The translations under genes and the position numbers were made by a program. 7,381 bases of DNA from contig JAZNWL010000083.1 in the NCBI GenBank assembly GCA_045593325.1, positions 1 to 7,381 on the forward strand, in the 5' to 3' direction. This DNA comes from UMGS1484 sp045593325. Lineage in GTDB: Bacteria > Bacillota > Clostridia > Oscillospirales > Acutalibacteraceae. The notes beneath the pieces are model-generated. The model was given only the letters and a program-made list of their open reading frames with translations. It was not told the origin of the DNA and made no database searches. How positions within the stretch are numbered: position 1 is the stretch's first letter; every line of letters starts with the position of its first letter. Below are positions 1 to 6,424 of this stretch, one piece after another.

Positions 1-826
1 GAATGACATTTTCAATACCGTCTGCCGCTAAATAATTGTCGTTAAATATAGCTGAGGATTCACCGCCGGTTGCCGCCCAGCCAAGCCCGATCATGCCCGA
101 CTTGGTCGTAACAGTTGGACTTTTTGCCCGATCCATAATACCGATCAGTCCAAAGTAAAAATCGCTCATGGAAGCCACACAGTCAATATACCGTTCGTAT
201 TCCGGCTGATTTTTTATATAACTGACCTTGGCAGGACAGGGGGAGATGAAACAAACTCCGATATCCTCAGGGTTCAGATCTTTGTTCTTTTCCAGGGCTT
301 CTTTCTTTGCCAACATGGCTGCCATTTCCATGGGTTGCCGCATATCCATAACGTGTTCCTTGAGAAGGGGGAACCGCAGTCCGATCAAGCGGGTAATCAC
401 AGGGCAGGCAGAACTGATGACCGGTTTTTCCAATCGGTTTTGTTTTAAATACCGACGGGTATAATCCGAAACCAATTCGGCGGCACGAGCCACTTCAAAA
501 ACTTCATCAAATCCGAAATCAATAAGCCCTTGCAAAACATAGTCAATATCGTCTAAATGGTCAAACTGCCCGTAAAAAGAAGGCGCCGGCAGGGCAATTT
601 TCCATTTGAATCGGGATATGCTTTCAATGGAATCATACTTGGCGCGTTTGGCTTTGTATGGGCACACCCGAATACATTGTCCACAGTCAATACAGCGTTC
701 CGCATCAATCATGGCCTTCCCGTCCCTCACCCGAATGGCCTCGGTGGGACACCCTTTCAGGCAGTGGGTACAGCCAATGCATTTCTCGGAATCCAAAAAT
801 ACCGAATGTTGATATTTCTTAGGCAC
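1..826 (-). CDS. [FeFe]-hydrogenase-like iron-sulfur protein, putative sensory (HydS-type), 3' end outside window
   Basis: The first 275 residues are visible and the C-terminus lies beyond the left edge. The GTG start at 826 follows a near-perfect GGAGGTGA site about 6 nt upstream. Two ferredoxin-type [4Fe-4S] motifs open the protein: C16/C19/C22/C26 (CIGCTHCLKGCP) and C45/C48/C51/C55 (CIDCGQCIRVCP). The hydrogenase H-domain follows. Its first H-cluster motif is SSACPV (138-143) and its second is SPCPAK (195-200). Catalytic [FeFe]-hydrogenases usually carry TSCCP and MPCxxKxxE. Here the ligand-position Cys residues (C141, C197) and K200 remain, but the proton-relay Cys is Ala140, the Met before PC is Ser195, and the Glu three after the Lys is Tyr203. 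From family knowledge this fits group C sensory hydrogenases, which often carry a PAS domain. The third motif and any PAS domain are out of view. It is the fourth gene of the operon, 39 nt after the ATPase gene. The hydrogenase-family call is firm; the sensory role is inferred. Confidence 0.85.
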   Translation of the reverse strand, partial: MPKKYQHSVFLDSEKCIGCTHCLKGCPTEAIRVRDGKAMIDAERCIDCGQCIRVCPYKAKRAKYDSIESISRFKWKIALPAPSFYGQFDHLDDIDYVLQGLIDFGFDEVFEVARAAELVSDYTRRYLKQNRLEKPVISSACPVITRLIGLRFPLLKEHVMDMRQPMEMAAMLAKKEALEKNKDLNPEDIGVCFISPCPAKVSYIKNQPEYERYIDCVASMSDFYFGLIGIMDRAKSPTVTTKSGMIGLGWAATGGESSAIFNDNYLAADGIENVI

Positions 827-865
827 AGAAGGTCACCTCCTGATTTTCGGTTAGCCGAACTGTAT

Positions 866-1294
866 TTATTGGGGAAGCAAAATTTCCATAGTGATGGTGG
901 TTCCCTGACCGGGAGCCGATTCAATTTCCATACTGTCGGTGTACCGTTTCATGTTGGGAAGCCCCATCCCGGCACCGAAGCCCAGAGAACGGATGTTGTC
1001 GGGAGCGGTGGAATACCCTTCTTGCATGGCAAGGGAAATATCAGGAATCCCGGGACCCTTGTCAGCCAGAATCACCTGGATTTTTTCAGGGTAAACGTTC
1101 ACGTCTGCCTTACCGCCACCGGCATGAATCACCATGTTGATTTCCCCTTCGTACATGGCAATGGAAACACGGCGGATCACTTCCGGCGGAAACCCCATTT
1201 GACGAAGAATCTTTTTCACCTGCACCGAGGCTTCCCCGGCAGAGGTAAAGTTTTCCCCGTCCACGTTGTAATGAAGGTTCAAAACGTCACTCAT
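866..1294 (-). CDS. RsbW/SpoIIAB-like single-domain ATPase (HATPase_c, anti-sigma/Ser-Thr kinase family)
   Basis: A 142-residue GHKL-fold ATP-binding protein with no sensor or phosphoacceptor domain. The N box is seen as YEGEINMVIHA (about 66-76), with the expected Glu and Asn for Mg-ATP binding. The G1 box is ADKGPGIPD (about 95-103) and the G2 region GFGAGMGLPN (about 120-129). Length and layout match anti-sigma-factor kinases such as RsbW and SpoIIAB. The ATG at 1294 is preferred over an upstream in-frame ATG at 1450, because an AGGTGA site lies about 6 nt before it and the longer version would run deep into the preceding gene. The start overlaps the end of the DRTGG gene by 8 nt (ATGAGTGA), which suggests translational coupling. 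Proteins of this type are known beside sensory hydrogenase genes in Clostridia and Thermotoga. No sigma factor or anti-anti-sigma gene is visible here, so its partner is unknown. Confidence 0.88.
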   Translation of the reverse strand: MSDVLNLHYNVDGENFTSAGEASVQVKKILRQMGFPPEVIRRVSIAMYEGEINMVIHAGGGKADVNVYPEKIQVILADKGPGIPDISLAMQEGYSTAPDNIRSLGFGAGMGLPNMKRYTDSMEIESAPGQGTTITMEILLPQ

Positions 1295-1652
1295 GATTCT
1301 CACCTGCCGTATCGGTTTTTTGCAATCCGCCTGCATACAACTTTCCGCAGGCTTCATACATCCGCTTGGGGGTGGTAAGCACGGCAATTCCCATCTCTTT
1401 TGCCAATTCCAGCATATCCTCGGTGGGTTGCTTGTTGCGAACGAACACAATGCAAACCATATCCATCATTTCAGCAGTGCGGATCACCTGGGAATTGACC
1501 AGACCTGTGAGCAGAACCCCTTGGTCTTTCACGTAAGCCAGAACGTCGCTCATCATGTCGCTGCCACAGGCAGAATACACTTCGTGGTCCAGCAAATCGT
1601 CACCGGCAAGCACCTGTGCTTTTAACAGTTGTTGAATTTCACCAATGGTCAT
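1287..1652 (-). CDS. DRTGG-domain protein (putative ligand-sensing or regulatory)
   Basis: A 121-residue soluble protein that matches the small stand-alone DRTGG-domain proteins of Clostridia. It opens with MTIGEIQQLL, has the typical SDMMSDVLAYVKDQGVLLTG stretch (about 31-50), a central QVIRTAEMMDMVCIVFVRN segment, and ends with GIAVLTTP...YEACGKLY. DRTGG domains are named for a conserved motif and also occur in phosphotransacetylases and in CBS-domain proteins; their biochemical function is poorly defined. The ATG at 1652 has an AAGGAG site about 9 nt upstream. The gene lies 35 nt after the NuoE-like gene and overlaps the ATPase gene by 8 nt, so the products are probably made together. In known hydrogenase-linked clusters it accompanies an RsbW-like ATPase and a HydS-type protein. 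A regulatory or ligand-binding role is an inference. Confidence 0.8.
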   Translation of the reverse strand: MTIGEIQQLLKAQVLAGDDLLDHEVYSACGSDMMSDVLAYVKDQGVLLTGLVNSQVIRTAEMMDMVCIVFVRNKQPTEDMLELAKEMGIAVLTTPKRMYEACGKLYAGGLQKTDTAGENHE

Positions 1653-1687
1653 GGAAATTCACTCCTTTAACGGAATCTGATGACTCC

Positions 1688-2167
1688 TTATTGGTATTTT
1701 TCCAAAATGCCTTTTACGTCTTTGGCGGTAATACGACCGTAAACGTCATCGTCTACAACCAAAACGGGAGCCAAACCGCAGCAACCCAGGCAACGGGTGC
1801 CTTCCAAGGTAAATTTACCGTCCTTGGTGGTTTCGCCGCATTTGATGTCAAGCAGCTTTTCACTTTCATCAACCAATGCCTGGGCACCTTTTACGTAGCA
1901 AGCAGTACCGGTGCAGATGCTGATGATGTGTTCCCCTTTGGGTTCCAAAGAGAATTGAGCGTAGAAGGTGGCAACGCCGTACACTTCGGTAACGGGCACG
2001 TCCAAGCCTTCAGCAATTACTTGTTGGGTTTCCAAAGAAAGATACCCAAACAAGTCCTGAGCTTTTTGCATAACAGGCATCAAAGGACCTTTTGTTCCTT
2101 TTTGCTGTGCAATAAACTCTTTGAGTTCTTCTGTTTTCTGTTGGATTTGTTCTTTTGTCAGTGCCAT
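1688..2167 (-). CDS. NuoE/HndA-like [2Fe-2S] thioredoxin-fold protein
   Basis: A 159-residue protein of the 24-kDa NADH dehydrogenase subunit family (NuoE/HydC/HndA). An N-terminal helical region (1-60) leads to the family signature EVYGVATFYAQF (61-72). The thioredoxin-like [2Fe-2S] domain follows. Its four ligands are C85 and C90 (CTGTAC) and C126 and C130 (CLGCC), spaced Cx4C and Cx3C as expected. C129 is an additional cysteine next to the ligand C130. In complete bifurcating hydrogenases this subunit pairs with a NuoF-like flavoprotein, but no NuoF gene lies in this window. Here it leads the DRTGG/ATPase/hydrogenase-like operon and probably passes electrons to, or reports redox state to, that module. 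The ATG at 2167 has AGGAGG 10 nt upstream and a strong promoter about 45 nt upstream. The family call is firm; the partner is inferred. Confidence 0.92.
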   Translation of the reverse strand: MALTKEQIQQKTEELKEFIAQQKGTKGPLMPVMQKAQDLFGYLSLETQQVIAEGLDVPVTEVYGVATFYAQFSLEPKGEHIISICTGTACYVKGAQALVDESEKLLDIKCGETTKDGKFTLEGTRCLGCCGLAPVLVVDDDVYGRITAKDVKGILEKYQ

Positions 2168-2208
2168 ATAAACGATTCCTCCTAAAACAAGATTTATATA
2201 AGCAATTT

Positions 2209-2237
2209 ATTATAGCATATTATTTTGCAAAATACAA
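2209..2237 (-). promoter_or_regulatory. SigA-type promoter of the hydrogenase-sensor operon
   Basis: Reading leftward, the -35 box is TTGTAT (2237-2232), the spacer is 17 bp, and the -10 box is a perfect TATAAT (2214-2209). It is preceded by TGC, giving an extended -10. The predicted transcript start is near 2202, about 35 nt before the NuoE-like start codon. This is a strong match to the housekeeping consensus. Confidence 0.8.
2221..2234. promoter_or_regulatory. 14-bp perfect palindrome over the promoter, candidate operator
   Basis: TATTTTGCAAAATA is a perfect inverted repeat with no loop. It fills most of the spacer and overlaps the -35 box of the hydrogenase-sensor promoter. A dimeric repressor bound here would block RNA polymerase. 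It only weakly resembles the Rex consensus TTGTTAANNNNTTAACAA, so the regulator is not identified. AT-rich palindromes can occur by chance. Confidence 0.45.
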
Positions 2238-2250
2238 CATATTTCACCGG

Positions 2251-2279
2251 GGAAACCCCTTGCAAAACAAGGATTTTCC
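2251..2279 (-). other. Imperfect hairpin between mtaB and the hydrogenase-sensor operon
   Basis: On the minus strand GGAAA and TTTCC flank an inner stem CCTTG/CAAGG with a five-base loop, with a few unpaired bases between the two stems. It lies 36-64 nt past the mtaB stop and just upstream of the -35 box. There is no U-run after it, so it is a poor intrinsic terminator. It could slow read-through from mtaB or be part of a regulatory region. A second short symmetrical element, CACCAAATTGGTG, lies at 2296-2308. Confidence 0.3.
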
Positions 2280-2314
2280 AAAGAAAAGGCAATATCACCA
2301 AATTGGTGGGAAAT

Positions 2315-3607
2315 TTATTGTTGCAGTTGCCCAATGCACCGTTCCCCCTGAATTTCGGTCACGGTAACGGCAACCACCTCTCCCGCTTTGCCCCCTTGCA
2401 GTTCCACCCCAACGGGAACGTATTCAGGGGTATGCCCTTCCCACAGGCCATCAGGCTTCTTCCGCTCCAAAAGCACGGGGTAAACCTTGCCCAACATATT
2501 TTCCATAAACGCCTGTGACCCACGGGCGGCAGTTTCCAGAAGCACTTCCATCCGCTGTTTTTTCACCTGGGGAGGCACCTGATTTTTCATTGACGCCGCA
2601 GGGGTTCCTTCCCTGGGAGAATAGGCAAAGGCGTGCACCTTGGCAAAGCCGATTTCTTTCATAAATGCCACCGTTTGGGCAAATTCTTCATGGGTTTCGC
2701 CGGGGAATCCGCACATTACGTCGGTGGTGATGGCGCACCCGGGGAACGTGGTTCGGAGTTTTTCAATCAACTCCCGATAAAAAGCGGTATCATAATGACG
2801 GTTCATGCGGGCAAGTACCGTATCGCTCCCCGACTGCAAGGACAGGTGAAATTGCGGGCAAAGCTTGTCATTCTGCGCCAATTTTCTTATTAATTCATCG
2901 GTGAATTGATCAGGTTCCATGGACCCCAACCGAATCCGTTTGATGTGAGAATTTTCCTGTGCCAATGCCACCGCGTGGCTTAAATTCACCCCATCTTCCG
3001 GGGAATAGGCGGTTAAATTGATGCCTGCCAACACCACTTCTTTGTAGCCGTTTTCTCCCAAACGGGTCAGTTCCTTTTTCAATTCGCAAAGGGGTTTGGA
3101 ACGTACCCGACCACGGGCATAGGGGATCAAACAATAACTGCAAAAACGGTTACAACCATCCTCAATTTTCACAAAAGCACGGGTTCGCCCTTCAAAACTT
3201 TCGGAGCAAAGACCGTCCGTGACGGTTTCATTTTTATGAGGAACAATTTCCACCACCCGCTCCCCGGTTTTTAAATATTGTTTGATCAAAGCAGGGAGTT
3301 TTTCATTACAGGCATTGCCCACCACCACGTGGGCTTTGGCAAGACCTTCCGCCTTTTGGGGACAAGCCTGGGGCATACACCCCGTTACCCCGATGACCGC
3401 ATGGGGATGTTTCCCCGCAAACCGCCCTACCGCCTGACGACCTTTTCGGTCACTTTCGGCAGTGACGGTGCAGGTGTTGATAATCACCACGTCGGGCTCT
3501 TCCCCTTTTTCACAAAGAGAAAACCCTTCCCTTACAAACAGTTCTTTCAGGGTTTGGGTGTCATATTGATTCACCTTGCAACCCAAGGTGTAAAAAGAAA
3601 CCTTCAC
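2315..3607 (-). CDS. mtaB: tRNA (N6-threonylcarbamoyladenosine(37)-C2)-methylthiotransferase MtaB
   Basis: A radical-SAM enzyme that adds a methylthio group to t6A at position 37, next to the anticodon, in tRNAs reading ANN codons. The product is 430 residues from the GTG at 3607, normal for MtaB. The N-terminal UPF0004 domain opens with FYTLGCKVNQYDT and supplies the auxiliary-cluster cysteines C10, C46 (NTCTVT) and C77 (VTGC). The radical-SAM cluster motif CNRFCSYC (C152, C156, C159) follows. A TRAM-like RNA-binding domain occupies roughly the last 60 residues. TLGCKVNQY distinguishes MtaB from MiaB and RimO. An ATG nine bases upstream (3616) is also in frame, but the only ribosome binding site, AAGGA, touches it. 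From the GTG the spacing is 8 nt, and the protein then starts MKVSFYTLGCK as relatives do. It is transcribed alone, divergent from the carboxypeptidase gene. Confidence 0.95.
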   Translation of the reverse strand: MKVSFYTLGCKVNQYDTQTLKELFVREGFSLCEKGEEPDVVIINTCTVTAESDRKGRQAVGRFAGKHPHAVIGVTGCMPQACPQKAEGLAKAHVVVGNACNEKLPALIKQYLKTGERVVEIVPHKNETVTDGLCSESFEGRTRAFVKIEDGCNRFCSYCLIPYARGRVRSKPLCELKKELTRLGENGYKEVVLAGINLTAYSPEDGVNLSHAVALAQENSHIKRIRLGSMEPDQFTDELIRKLAQNDKLCPQFHLSLQSGSDTVLARMNRHYDTAFYRELIEKLRTTFPGCAITTDVMCGFPGETHEEFAQTVAFMKEIGFAKVHAFAYSPREGTPAASMKNQVPPQVKKQRMEVLLETAARGSQAFMENMLGKVYPVLLERKKPDGLWEGHTPEYVPVGVELQGGKAGEVVAVTVTEIQGERCIGQLQQ

Positions 3608-3615
3608 GAACGTCA

Positions 3616-3620
3616 TCCTT
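3616..3620 (-). promoter_or_regulatory. Ribosome binding site that decides the mtaB start
   Basis: AAGGA (minus strand) ends on the first base of the ATG at 3616, so it cannot serve that codon. It sits 8 nt before the GTG at 3607, the normal spacing. This supports GTG as the real start. Confidence 0.65.
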
Positions 3621-3625
3621 ATATT

Positions 3626-3654
3626 TTTAAATGTTAATTTTTTATCATTATACT
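3626..3654 (+). promoter_or_regulatory. Weak candidate promoter for the carboxypeptidase gene
   Basis: TTTAAA (3626-3631), a 17-bp spacer and TATACT (3649-3654) fit the housekeeping pattern loosely, with a leader of about 70 nt. The -10 box shares four bases with the opposite mtaB -10. A CATACTA at 3682-3688 resembles a SigG -10, but no matching -35 was seen. Confidence 0.35.
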
Positions 3655-3675
3655 CCTATCCCCCTGAAATTGCAA
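3647..3675 (-). promoter_or_regulatory. SigA-type promoter of mtaB
   Basis: Reading leftward, TTGCAA (3675-3670), a 17-bp spacer and a perfect TATAAT (3652-3647). The predicted start is near 3640, giving a leader of about 33 nt before the GTG start of mtaB. Confidence 0.75.
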
Positions 3676-3732
3676 GGAATTCATACTATTTCCCAATCAT
3701 TTCACATACAATTTTCAAAAGAGGTGTATAGT

Positions 3733-4965
3733 ATGAAATTGTATCGAATCGTTTCCCTGATCACCGTTTTCGCTCTGGTGTTTTCCCTTTCCTGCACTGC
3801 CGACCAGGCTATAAACCCCAGCGTTGCCACAGAATATCCCACCGAAACCATGTATGAAGATTTTGAAAGCCCCCCTGCCCTGCCTGCCGCTGCCACCCCC
3901 GAAGACCTGACTCTCTCCTGTACCTCAGCAGTGTTGATGGAAAAGACAAGCGGACAAATTTTATATGAAAACAACGCCGAAGAACAGCGGGCACCCGCTT
4001 CCATTACCAAAATCATGACCCTTCTGCTGATTATGGAAAGCATTGAAGAAGGAAAAATGGCATTGACCGACAAGGTAACGGGCAGTGCCCATGCCCGCAG
4101 TATGGGTGATTCACAAATTTGGCTTGAGGAAGGGGAAACCATGACGGTGGATGACCTGCTGAAAGCGGTTTGTGTTGCCTCTGCCAACGACGGCGCCGTG
4201 GCATTGGCGGAACACCATTCAGGCAGTGAAGAAGCCTTTGTTGCCGCCATGAACCGCCGCGCCAAGGCTTTGGGTATGGCGAATACCAATTTTGTCAACT
4301 GTTGCGGTTTGGACGCAGAAAACCACTACACCACCGCCAAAGACATTGCCATTATGTCCCGGGAACTTTTGAATCACCCTTTGATTACCGAATATTCCAC
4401 CATCTGGATGGACTCTCTGCGAGGGGGCGAGACCCAACTGGTGAACACCAATAAATTGGTGCGGTTTTATGAGGGTGCCACCGGGCTGAAAACAGGAACC
4501 ACCGACGATGCAGGCTACTGCGTTTCCGCCACCGCCGCCAAAAACGGCATGGAACTCATTGCGGTGGTGTTGGACGGTGCCACCAGCGACAAGCGTTTTT
4601 CCGATGCCAAACAACTGCTGAACTTTGGTTTTGCCAATTACGCTTTGGCACAGGTATACCCTGAAGATACCCTGCTGAATCCCCTGACGGTTTCCCACGG
4701 AACCCAAAAAACCGTGGAGATCCAAGCAGTGGAAGCGGGCCCCTTTTTGGTGGAAAAGGGGCAGGAAAACAACCTGAATACTCAAATTACCCTGGCAGAA
4801 CAGGTGGAAGCCCCTGTCAGCCAGGGGCAGGTGGTGGGGAAGATTTCTTACCTGCTGGAAGACCGCCTCATTGGGGAATGTAACATTATCGCAGTGGAAG
4901 CCGTTTCCCCCATCACCTTTTTCGCCGCTTTGCGTCAAATTTGGTTAGAATGTATAAAAATGTAG
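3733..4965 (+). CDS. D-alanyl-D-alanine carboxypeptidase (DacF/PBP5-like, peptidase S11)
   Basis: A low-molecular-weight penicillin-binding protein of 410 residues that trims the terminal D-Ala from peptidoglycan stem peptides outside the membrane. The ATG at 3733 is chosen over one at 3631 because AGAGGTG lies just upstream and an N-terminal export signal then begins the protein (KLYR, then a hydrophobic run to about residue 20). A Cys at 21 follows LS, but the lipobox is atypical. Residues 25-57 are a Pro/Ala/Thr-rich linker. The three active-site motifs are in order: SITK (S90, K93), SAN (150-152) and KTG (253-255). A PBP5-type C-terminal beta domain follows (about 300-385). The tail FFAALRQIWLECIKM looks amphipathic, as in membrane-anchored PBP5 proteins. 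It could be a sporulation (DacF-type) or vegetative enzyme; sequence alone does not decide. No clear terminator follows it. Confidence 0.93.
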   Translation: MKLYRIVSLITVFALVFSLSCTADQAINPSVATEYPTETMYEDFESPPALPAAATPEDLTLSCTSAVLMEKTSGQILYENNAEEQRAPASITKIMTLLLIMESIEEGKMALTDKVTGSAHARSMGDSQIWLEEGETMTVDDLLKAVCVASANDGAVALAEHHSGSEEAFVAAMNRRAKALGMANTNFVNCCGLDAENHYTTAKDIAIMSRELLNHPLITEYSTIWMDSLRGGETQLVNTNKLVRFYEGATGLKTGTTDDAGYCVSATAAKNGMELIAVVLDGATSDKRFSDAKQLLNFGFANYALAQVYPEDTLLNPLTVSHGTQKTVEIQAVEAGPFLVEKGQENNLNTQITLAEQVEAPVSQGQVVGKISYLLEDRLIGECNIIAVEAVSPITFFAALRQIWLECIKM

Positions 4966-4998
4966 CATGATTTTTTCCATAAAATATGAAATTTGGTG

Positions 4999-5027
4999 TT
5001 GAAATCATCAAGGAAATGGTTTATAAT
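4999..5027 (+). promoter_or_regulatory. SigA-type promoter of pgi
   Basis: TTGAAA (4999-5004), a 17-bp spacer and TATAAT (5022-5027) form a near-consensus housekeeping promoter. The start is expected near 5034, leaving a leader of about 25 nt that contains the AAGGAGG site (5043-5049). Confidence 0.8.
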
Positions 5028-5058
5028 GAATTAACAAACGAAAAGGAGGATGATAACC

Positions 5059-6399
5059 ATGGCATTGAAATTGATTGATCAATATGCCAAAGGATTCATC
5101 GGCGAGCATGAAGAAGCTTTAATGCAAGCTCAAATTGATGCCGCCCATACCGCTCTTCATAACGGTACCGGCGCCGGCAACGATTTCATCGGCTGGCTGG
5201 ATTTGCCGGTGAATTACGACAAGGAAGAATTTGCCCGAATCCAAAAAGCGGCAGAAAAAATTAAAAGCGATAGCGATATTTTAATCGTCATCGGTATTGG
5301 CGGGTCGTATTTAGGCGCCCGTGCCGCCATTGAATTCATCCATTCTCCCCTTTACAATAATTTAAAGAAAGATACCCCTGAAATTTATTTCGCAGGGAAC
5401 AGTATCAGCGGTTCCGCCATGGCAGAACTTCTTTCCCTTTGCGAAGGCAAAGAAGTTTCGGTGAACGTGATCTCCAAATCAGGCACCACCACCGAACCCG
5501 CCATTGCGTTCCGTGTTTTCCGTAAATATTTAGAAGAACGCTACGGTGTGGAAGAAGCCCGCAAACGGATCTACTGCACCACCGATAAAGCCCGTGGCAC
5601 CTTGAAACAACTGGCCGACACCGAAGGTTACGAAAGTTTTGTTGTTCCCGACAACGTGGGCGGTCGATATTCAGTACTTACCGCAGTCGGCCTCTTGCCC
5701 ATTGCCGTTTCCGGGGCTGACATTGAACAAATGATGAAAGGTGCACAGGAAGCCAGAGAAGCCTACGCCAACCCCGCTTTGGCAGGCAACGATTGTTACC
5801 GCTACGCCGCTTTGAGAAACATTCTTCTGCGAAAAGGCAACGGTATTGAAATGCTTACTGCCTACGAACCCAGAATGACCATGATGGCCGAATGGTTCAA
5901 ACAACTGTACGGCGAAAGTGAAGGGAAAGACGGTAAAGGGTTGTTCCCCGCCTCCGCCATTTTCTCTACCGATCTGCACTCCATGGGGCAATACATTCAA
6001 GACGGTGTTCGGATGTTATTTGAAACGGTTGTCTGGATCGACGATAACGGCAAAGACATTACCATTGAAAAAGCAGAAAACGACGGGGACGGCCTGAACT
6101 TCTTGGCAGGCAAGACCATGTCTTACGTAAATAAAAAGGCATTTGAAGGAACCATTTTAGCCCATAATGACGGTGGCGTAGCCAACCTGGTTCTTTCCTT
6201 GCCCAAGGCTGACGAATATGAATTCGGCTGGCTGGTATACTTCTTCGAAAAAGCTTGTGCCATTTCGGGATACCTGTTAGGGGTCAACCCCTTCGACCAA
6301 CCCGGTGTGGAAAGCTATAAAAAGAATATGTTTGCTCTGTTGGGCAAACCCGGTTATGAAGATCAAAAGGCGGCTCTTGAACAAAGAATCGCTCGCTGA
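5059..6399 (+). CDS. pgi: Glucose-6-phosphate isomerase
   Basis: Cytoplasmic enzyme interconverting glucose 6-phosphate and fructose 6-phosphate in glycolysis and gluconeogenesis. The 446-residue length is that of the short bacterial form (Bacillus about 450, E. coli about 550). Visible family marks are the sugar-phosphate-binding SIS segments IGIGGSYLGARA (78-89) and SKSGTTTEP (139-147), signature 1 DNVGGRYSVLTAVG (198-211), the catalytic-Glu motif GESEGK (285-290), a conserved His in DLHSMGQ (H307), and signature 2 around FDQPGVESYK (412-421), which ends in the conserved Lys. The ATG at 5059 sits 9 nt after AAGGAGG. An in-frame ATG at 5050 touches that site and is unlikely. It has its own promoter and is followed 25 nt later by the P-loop gene, so the two are probably one transcript. 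Confidence 0.98.
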   Translation: MALKLIDQYAKGFIGEHEEALMQAQIDAAHTALHNGTGAGNDFIGWLDLPVNYDKEEFARIQKAAEKIKSDSDILIVIGIGGSYLGARAAIEFIHSPLYNNLKKDTPEIYFAGNSISGSAMAELLSLCEGKEVSVNVISKSGTTTEPAIAFRVFRKYLEERYGVEEARKRIYCTTDKARGTLKQLADTEGYESFVVPDNVGGRYSVLTAVGLLPIAVSGADIEQMMKGAQEAREAYANPALAGNDCYRYAALRNILLRKGNGIEMLTAYEPRMTMMAEWFKQLYGESEGKDGKGLFPASAIFSTDLHSMGQYIQDGVRMLFETVVWIDDNGKDITIEKAENDGDGLNFLAGKTMSYVNKKAFEGTILAHNDGGVANLVLSLPKADEYEFGWLVYFFEKACAISGYLLGVNPFDQPGVESYKKNMFALLGKPGYEDQKAALEQRIAR

Positions 6400-6424
6400 A
6401 ATTGAATACAAAGGAGAAATAACT

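Noticed and set aside
557..1378. Long plus-strand open frame (273 residues)
   Set aside because: It is antisense to the hydrogenase-like and ATPase genes, has no ribosome binding site, and its His/Phe/Gly-rich composition is typical of a shadow frame.
3682..3688. CATACTA as a SigG (forespore) -10 box for the carboxypeptidase gene
   Set aside because: The -10 fits, but no SigG-type -35 lies at the right distance, so sporulation control cannot be claimed.
4219..4938. Minus-strand open frame (239 residues)
   Set aside because: It is antisense to the carboxypeptidase gene, whose active-site motifs are all intact. Its composition is that of a shadow frame.
4966..5058. Terminator or riboswitch between the carboxypeptidase gene and pgi
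   Set aside because: No GC-rich stem followed by a U-run and no recognisable aptamer was found. The gap is filled by the pgi promoter and leader.
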